Virus record (IMG/VR): IMGVR_UViG_3300036851_000471
Location: 1 to 45,484 of that record
Strand: one strand, 5' to 3'
DNA from: a virus
DNA: 45,484 nt
Made by a program: the position numbers and the translations under genes. Under the pieces are notes generated by a model. That model was given only the letters and a program-made list of their open reading frames with translations, was not told the DNA's origin and did not search any database. Below are positions 41,433 to 45,484 of this stretch, in pieces (the first letter of the stretch is position 1; the number at the start of each line of letters is the position of its first letter).

Positions 41433-41954
41433 CTAGTCGACATCCAGCGTCCCGAGTTCGGCCGGCTCTGGGTCGACGTCGAGGGTGTTGTCGTCGCACA
41501 CGAGCTTCGAGCGGGTGGCGGTGTATTCCTCCGTCACGATGTGGCAGTTCTTGCTCTTGTTCGTCCAGACAGTGACGTAAAGTACCACACGTTTGTCCTG
41601 TCGGGCCTGCGCGGTCCAGCTGAAGTATTCACCGGTGTCGGAGCCCGTACATCTGAAGCCCGCGCAGACGATGTCCTCGAGTAGGGACTCGATAATGTCC
41701 TTAACAGTGTCCTGCTCGCCGAGGTGGATGTCCAAGTTGATGTAGTCGGCGCCGAGCACGAGGCTCAGGTGCCGCTGTTTGTCGAAGTTCCCGGCGTGGG
41801 GGTCTTTCTCCAGCCAGTTATTGAGGATTTCGACGAGGCGCTCGGCATAGAACTTCGCGCGGGGGAGGCCCTCAACGACGAGGGCGCGGTATTCCTCCAG
41901 AGAGCGCAGGCCCTCCTGCACCTGTAGCTCGAGATCGACGTATTTGATTTTCAT
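41433..41954 (-). CDS. Hypothetical protein
   Basis: A 173-residue protein coupled upstream by ATGA. Mixed alpha/beta, with a coiled-coil-like N-terminal helix (LELQVQEGLRSLEEY) and an acidic C-terminus. Four Cys are scattered and not in a clear metal site. No family recognised. Confidence 0.6.
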   Translation of the reverse strand: MKIKYVDLELQVQEGLRSLEEYRALVVEGLPRAKFYAERLVEILNNWLEKDPHAGNFDKQRHLSLVLGADYINLDIHLGEQDTVKDIIESLLEDIVCAGFRCTGSDTGEYFSWTAQARQDKRVVLYVTVWTNKSKNCHIVTEEYTATRSKLVCDDNTLDVDPEPAELGTLDVD

Positions 41955-42271
41955 GGTTCTTTATCCTCGGTTGGGGTAAGGTCATCGGACTGGTCCTCGA
42001 AGTCGTCGCGGTCCTCGCGGTCTTCGTCCGCGTTGGGATAGCGGGAATTCTGCTCGTCTTCCTCGACGCGCTCGCGGAGGGTTTGAACCTTCTCCTCGCT
42101 GAGCAGGTCGTAGATGTCGACGTCGTGGCCGCTGAGCTTTATGGATAGGATACTAGTCTCGGGGTACTCAGCGGGCGTCTCTCGCGTCGCGGCGTGGTAT
42201 CGGCCGGAGATGACGTATTCGACGTCGAGTTCGACGCCCTTGTAGGTGGTGGTCAGAATGCGATTGGGCAT
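41951..42271 (-). CDS. Acidic hypothetical protein
   Basis: A 106-residue protein with AGGAG 9 nt upstream of the ATG. Beta-rich N-terminal half (TTYKGVELDVEYVISGRYH), then a strongly acidic C-terminal tail rich in Asp and Glu. No family recognised. Confidence 0.6.
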   Translation of the reverse strand: MPNRILTTTYKGVELDVEYVISGRYHAATRETPAEYPETSILSIKLSGHDVDIYDLLSEEKVQTLRERVEEDEQNSRYPNADEDREDRDDFEDQSDDLTPTEDKEP

Positions 42272-42283
42272 GGCGGCAGGCTC

Positions 42284-42889
42284 CTAAAAGTGGAAGGCAT
42301 CGAGCGGGTTCGAGCGCTCGGCCGAGGTATTGACCTTAACGAGGTCAACGTTCGTTTCAAGCTTGCGCTCGAAGTGAGTGTGCATGATCGTCGCGTTGTC
42401 GGTGATGTGGAAGCACCCGCCGCAGGTCTTACAGGATTCATCATAGACCTCGACGTCCTTGGGGAGGTCGAGCGGGAGCACGGTCTGCGGCCGTGTGGTG
42501 TCCATGATGAGCGTACGGTCCTTACGGCAGCGATAGCGGACGAAGGTGCCAGCGGGATATTCATACTCCTGTCCGCAGGCGCAACGGAGACGGATGATCC
42601 GCAGGATCAGGGCTTCTACTTGCCAGTCTGGGCCGGCGGGAACTGCGAGCGGCGGGACGTAGCGCTCGGTTATTGCGGGCAGCTCGACGCTGGCCTTCTT
42701 CTTGTCCTTCGGGGGTTTGATCTTGCCCTTGGCGTAGAGGTCGCGCAAGAGGTCGTCGATGCCACCGATCCCTTGCCGTCCCGGCATAGGACAGGCGTTG
42801 TACGCCGTCGTTGCTGGCGGAGGTGTGACTTCCGGCGTCGCAGGTGGCTCCGCGTTTGCGACGATGGGTTCTGCTAGAACTGCACTCAT
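42284..42889 (-). CDS. Zinc-ribbon-containing hypothetical protein
   Basis: A 201-residue protein starting at ATG 42889, with GAGGAG 7-12 nt upstream. N-terminal Pro-rich region, then Cys-rich motifs CACGQ, YRCRKD and CKTCGGC, giving a likely zinc ribbon, plus His-rich end (MHTHFERK). Could be a nucleic-acid-binding or regulator protein. Function unknown. Confidence 0.6.
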   Translation of the reverse strand: MSAVLAEPIVANAEPPATPEVTPPPATTAYNACPMPGRQGIGGIDDLLRDLYAKGKIKPPKDKKKASVELPAITERYVPPLAVPAGPDWQVEALILRIIRLRCACGQEYEYPAGTFVRYRCRKDRTLIMDTTRPQTVLPLDLPKDVEVYDESCKTCGGCFHITDNATIMHTHFERKLETNVDLVKVNTSAERSNPLDAFHF

Positions 42890-42902
42890 TTTAGTCTCCT
42901 CG

Positions 42903-43289
42903 TTATTCATTGGCTTCGGCTTCATGGCGCATCGCGCGCTCGGCGTCGCGAGCCATAACTTCCTGTAGCATCTTGGCGTAGTCGCCGCGGAAGGAAAGGA
43001 CAGGGACCATGCCGCCCCGCTCTTGGCGCACGCGCAGATAGGCCTCTAGGACTGTGAGCAGGCACAAGTGGTATACTCGGGAGGTCAGGCGGTTCGGCGC
43101 CGTGATGGACATCTTGAAGTAGTCCAGCACGCGGTGATGGAATCCGTCGTAGAAGCCTTCCCAGTCCAAGTCGACCTCGTGGTACAGGGCGTCGATGTCT
43201 TTGTTGAGAAGCTTCTCGACACACTTGTGTAGGACTTGAACGGGCGTGAGGCCGCTCACGTCGATTTCCTCGGTTTCGTAGTGTCCCAT
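42903..43289 (-). CDS. Hypothetical protein
   Basis: A 128-residue protein from ATG 43289. Helical, with FYDGFHHRVLDYFKM and a VYHLCLLTVLEAYLRVRQ segment. Acidic N-terminus. A longer upstream start lacks a convincing ribosome-binding site. No family recognised. Confidence 0.6.
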   Translation of the reverse strand: MGHYETEEIDVSGLTPVQVLHKCVEKLLNKDIDALYHEVDLDWEGFYDGFHHRVLDYFKMSITAPNRLTSRVYHLCLLTVLEAYLRVRQERGGMVPVLSFRGDYAKMLQEVMARDAERAMRHEAEANE

Positions 43290-43290
43290 G

Positions 43291-43479
43291 TTAGCGGCTC
43301 CTGTCGACGCGGAGGGAGCCCATGCCGAGTCCGCCGTTCGCGGCTTGGAGGCGGCGGGATTCACGCTTCGCGGCGTTGATGGAGGCGCCTCCGTGGGGCG
43401 AGCGGCCCTCGAAGAGGACGTTGCCGTCGACGTCGCGGATGATGTGCTTCTTGCGGATGAACTTGGTCTGAGGTTTCAC
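43291..43479 (-). CDS. Small basic hypothetical protein
   Basis: A 62-residue protein with GTG start at 43479 and AGGAGA upstream. Basic N-terminus (KPQTKFIRKKHIIR), then NVLFEGRSPHGG and a basic helix. Possibly nucleic-acid binding. Coupled to its neighbour. Confidence 0.55.
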   Translation of the reverse strand: MKPQTKFIRKKHIIRDVDGNVLFEGRSPHGGASINAAKRESRRLQAANGGLGMGSLRVDRSR

Positions 43480-43700
43480 GTTTGGGTCTCCTCTTGGATG
43501 GCGGAAATGGCGTATCGGTAGCCGGGCGATCTTTCCTGGTAGCATGCCGGATAGGGGACTACCCGGAGGCGCTCACTAAGAGCGAAGATTGGGTGTCGTG
43601 TCGTGAAGCTAACCTCCTTTGCATAATGTCCTTTGATATGGAGAGCAGTCGCGTCCCTTGGGATAAGGGGGAGAATTTCTTCAAGTTGTGCTCTGTTCAT
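43476..43700 (-). CDS. Small hypothetical protein
   Basis: A 74-residue protein starting at ATG 43700, overlapping the upstream stop (ATGA). Contains a helix (RAQLEEILPLI) and a beta segment (YAKEVSFTTRH). An upstream extension lacks support. Function unknown. Confidence 0.55.
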   Translation of the reverse strand: MNRAQLEEILPLIPRDATALHIKGHYAKEVSFTTRHPIFALSERLRVVPYPACYQERSPGYRYAISAIQEETQT

Positions 43701-43999
43701 TGAATTGTCTCCGTGTATGTTGGAGCCTCCATGAGGGCGATCTTCGGGATCATGTCCGCCGGGACGTAGTTCATCACTTTGTCCCTTGGGCCGGAGTTCA
43801 CGAGGATTTGCCGCTCGTAGAAGCGGACTAGGGCGCATGAGGCGTCGGCAAAGCGGAGGAAGATTTCCCCGGTCGGCTCTCGGACGACTATGTGCGCTGC
43901 GTTAATCGCGACTGCGCTTACCCAGAGCAAGTCTGAGGGACTGCGACAGGCTTTGATGTCGGCGGCGAAGCGGTCGGCCTGGAGCGGTGGGATGCTCAT
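43697..43999 (-). CDS. Hypothetical protein
   Basis: A 100-residue protein starting at ATG 43999, preceded by AGGAGA and overlapping the upstream stop (ATGA). Alpha/beta, with AINAAHIVVREPTGEIFLRFAD in the middle. No family recognised. Confidence 0.55.
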   Translation of the reverse strand: MSIPPLQADRFAADIKACRSPSDLLWVSAVAINAAHIVVREPTGEIFLRFADASCALVRFYERQILVNSGPRDKVMNYVPADMIPKIALMEAPTYTETIQ

Positions 44000-44073
44000 G
44001 CGCGCATCTCCTGCCAAGTGCCATAGGCGAGCTTGAGCCAGAAGAGGAAGACGGCGAAGCGTGTTAGCTTCAT
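43996..44073 (-). CDS. Tiny hydrophobic peptide gene
   Basis: A 25-residue peptide (core RFAVFLFWLKLAYG) between two ATGA overlaps. The coupling favours coding, but the size means this remains tentative. Likely membrane-associated if made. Confidence 0.4.
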   Translation of the reverse strand: MKLTRFAVFLFWLKLAYGTWQEMRA

Positions 44074-44255
44074 GGCTTGCACCTTGCGAGCAGGGCGCGG
44101 GCTTCCTTCTGGATGTCGTCCAGCCGCTCCCGGTCTGAACGCCAGTGCCGCATTGTCAGCGCGAGAATGTCATCAACGACGCGCAGGCATTCCTCCCGCG
44201 TCGGCGATGGCGGCGCGCAGACCCGCGCCGCTTCCAGTAGTGGTGATTTGTTCAT
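44070..44255 (-). CDS. Small hypothetical protein
   Basis: A 61-residue protein, helical and charged (REECLRVVDDILALTMRHW), coupled on both sides by ATGA overlaps. Three Cys, no clear metal motif. Function unknown. Confidence 0.55.
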   Translation of the reverse strand: MNKSPLLEAARVCAPPSPTREECLRVVDDILALTMRHWRSDRERLDDIQKEARALLARCKP

Positions 44256-44425
44256 TCGGCCTGCTCCTTAATGCTGGCCTGCAGCTCAGCTACAAGGGCT
44301 TCGACTTGGTCTTTCGGAATGGCGAGGGTAGCGACGATGACTACGGTGCCTGTCCTTTCGTACTCGGCGTTAGCTTCGATAATGGTGAAGCCGGGATCAC
44401 TGTCGGTGTTTATGGAGAAGTGCAT
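44252..44425 (-). CDS. Small hypothetical protein
   Basis: A 57-residue protein with TAAGGAG 5 nt before the ATG. Beta-rich (GFTIIEANAEYERTGTVVIVATLAI), then a helix (KDQVEALVAELQASIKE). The stop overlaps the next start. Missed by length cutoffs. Function unknown. Upstream (44426-44524) is a short gap with a GGGTA-GTT-TACCC dyad at 44496-44508. Confidence 0.6.
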   Translation of the reverse strand: MHFSINTDSDPGFTIIEANAEYERTGTVVIVATLAIPKDQVEALVAELQASIKEQAE

Positions 44426-44524
44426 GGGGACTCCTTATAGTCGCTGTAGCCGGTCTAGTCGGGCCGGCACGATTAGGGTGCTATTGGGCACCTTTGGGTA
44501 GTTTACCCGCCTTTGCCCCGTATG

Positions 44525-45292
44525 TCAAGCGTGTGTCGTTTCTTTCGCCGGCGGGACTGCGGTGCGGGCGATGGCTTTCTCGCGGTCCCAGCCGTCGGGG
44601 AGGAGGTGTGTGGGAGTGTACTTGTCGGTGTCGGTCGCTGGACCAGTTTGGCCGGGGAACCTGCCCTCGCGCCAGAGGCGGTCCATTGTCCGGATTTCGA
44701 TCTCGGAATAGACTTTCGGCCCTGCGGGCACTGCAGCGGTGGGCGGTGTCTCGTCGAGGCCCTGGGCACGGCGGACGACTTCGGGAGGCACCGGCACGTC
44801 GCTGCTGTATGCTTCTTCCCGAGCTTCCTGAGGGGTAGAATTATCCCCTATAATTTGACCCCGCTTCCCGTCGCCCTGGCCGTACATCTCGAGTACCTTT
44901 CCACCGCCGCTCATACGTCCTTTGATCTCTGAGGCTTCTTGATAGGCGACTGTGTTGATGAATTCCTCCTGGGCTTTCGCGGCTTTGAGCTGTGGTAGCA
45001 GCTGCTCCATGAGGCTCATCTCTTGTTCGTCTGTGCCGCGGTTCACGGCGATGCATTTCTTCCCGATGAGCTTGATCATGTATCCGGCCGCGGCCCTTCG
45101 CTGCGCAAGGAGTTTCTCGTCGGGCGAGCGGGTGCAGGCTTTGAGGTAGGAGTACCACTTCAAGCGAAAGTTCCTCGCGGCCTTCTCGGTGGCGAATTCG
45201 AGCTCGACGGGCTCGAGGGGAAATTGCGAGAGGGTGTCGAGCAGGAGCTTGTAGCTTGGAGGGTAGTATTCGGGGGATTTGGGGTGCGGCAT
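44525..45292 (-). CDS. First leftward gene, hypothetical
   Basis: A 255-residue protein behind the leftward promoter 45323-45351, so probably the earliest left-arm product. The first two thirds is helical and charged (AARNFRLKWYSYLKACTRS, EEFINTVAYQEASEIKGRM). The C-terminal part is Pro-rich with an IEIRTMDRLWREGRFPG segment. No recognised domain. It contains operator copy 6 in its coding sequence. Confidence 0.7.
   Translation of the reverse strand: MPHPKSPEYYPPSYKLLLDTLSQFPLEPVELEFATEKAARNFRLKWYSYLKACTRSPDEKLLAQRRAAAGYMIKLIGKKCIAVNRGTDEQEMSLMEQLLPQLKAAKAQEEFINTVAYQEASEIKGRMSGGGKVLEMYGQGDGKRGQIIGDNSTPQEAREEAYSSDVPVPPEVVRRAQGLDETPPTAAVPAGPKVYSEIEIRTMDRLWREGRFPGQTGPATDTDKYTPTHLLPDGWDREKAIARTAVPPAKETTHA
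44832..44862. promoter_or_regulatory. Palindromic operator, copy 6 (inside the first leftward gene)
   Basis: GGGGTAGAATTAT, CCCCT-type centre, then ATAATTTGACCCC: 11 of 13 arm positions match. It lies in coding sequence, about 460 bp downstream of the left-arm promoter, a position suited to a transcription roadblock. Confidence 0.65.
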
Positions 45293-45322
45293 GTCGTGGC
45301 GCCTTGGGGGATGGGTGGGATC

Positions 45323-45351
45323 AGTATAAGCGGGCTAGCGGGGCAAAGCAA
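45323..45351 (-). promoter_or_regulatory. Left-arm early promoter
   Basis: On the - strand: TTGCTT (45351-45346), 17-bp spacer, TATACT (45328-45323). It drives the gene at 45292, with a leader of about 25 nt. It borders the origin-like repeats across the junction. Confidence 0.75.
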
Positions 45352-45352
45352 C

Positions 45353-45484
45353 CTAATGTCTATACCCCCGACATTGTACAACATTGCTCAAGGTTACACA
45401 GATCGAGCCCCTACCGGCACTTTGCCCCTGTCCCTTCTTCTTCGTCAAAAAAAAAAAAAAAAAAAGACTGGAAAGGGTGTAAGG
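45353..45484. repeat. Right copy of terminal direct repeat
   Basis: Same sequence as 1-133, with one A fewer in the homopolymer (19 against 20). See the left copy. The unit length of the molecule is therefore about 45.35 kb. Confidence 0.9.

Noticed and set aside
1-45484. tRNA genes, CRISPR arrays, integrase or insertion sequences
   Set aside because: I looked for cloverleaf-like arms, regular spacer repeats, recombinase motifs and inverted-repeat-bounded transposases and found none that hold up.

Overview
The window is a complete or nearly complete tailed-phage genome (Caudoviricetes), most likely a lytic podovirus-like phage of a GC-rich Gram-negative host. Positions 1-133 recur at 45353-45484 with a single difference, one A fewer in a long A tract. 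The molecule is therefore terminally redundant or circular, with a unit of about 45.35 kb. A Gram-negative host is inferred from a two-gene i-spanin/o-spanin pair with a lipobox and from sigma70-type promoters. I found no integrase, tRNA, CRISPR array or recognisable phage RNA polymerase. No host genus can be named from the sequence alone.

The genome has two divergent arms. The right arm (346-27900, + strand) carries, in order: two tandem paralogous early-type genes, each with its own promoter and terminator; a regulatory non-coding stretch; terminase small subunit; a PD-(D/E)XK-like nuclease; terminase large subunit; portal; scaffold; an SU10-like major capsid protein; adaptor and head/tail proteins; a lysis cassette (M15 endolysin, holin candidates, nested spanins); tail fibre and stabilisation proteins; internal/ejection proteins; and a 2233-residue multidomain protein. 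The left arm (45292 down to 27797, - strand) carries about 35 small tightly overlapping genes and the replication/recombination module: PD-(D/E)XK nuclease with a possible Fe-S cluster, Sak4-like ATPase, DUF669-like ssDNA-binding protein, DUF3310 protein, ParB-methyltransferase fusion, a family A DNA polymerase fused to a uracil-DNA glycosylase and split into two genes, a DUF1937 protein, and a DUF3987-like primase/helicase. The arms converge tail to tail at 27797-27900, where the terminal genes overlap by 104 bp with no visible terminator.

The divergence point (45293-345 across the junction) has an origin-like architecture: a 21-nt inverted repeat with 19/21 matches enclosing a 20-A tract and a canonical G-quadruplex motif, plus several CATTG-type repeats. 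Leftward and rightward promoters lie on either side.

The main new observation is a dispersed family of about 30-bp interrupted palindromes (GGGGTANAATTAT, 4-6 nt, ATAATTNTACCCC). There are six clear copies, at 1766, 14410, 25160, 35454, 41384 and 44832. One overlaps the -10 of the promoter for a small ribbon-helix-helix protein (41144-41362), and another lies just downstream of the promoter for the recombination genes. I infer a phage-wide operator/stoperator system with the ribbon-helix-helix protein as its candidate reader. Other notable points are the split polymerase, the probably leaderless terminase mRNA, tetraloop hairpins bracketing the gene after the capsid gene, and several tiny coupled membrane-peptide genes that a length cutoff would miss.
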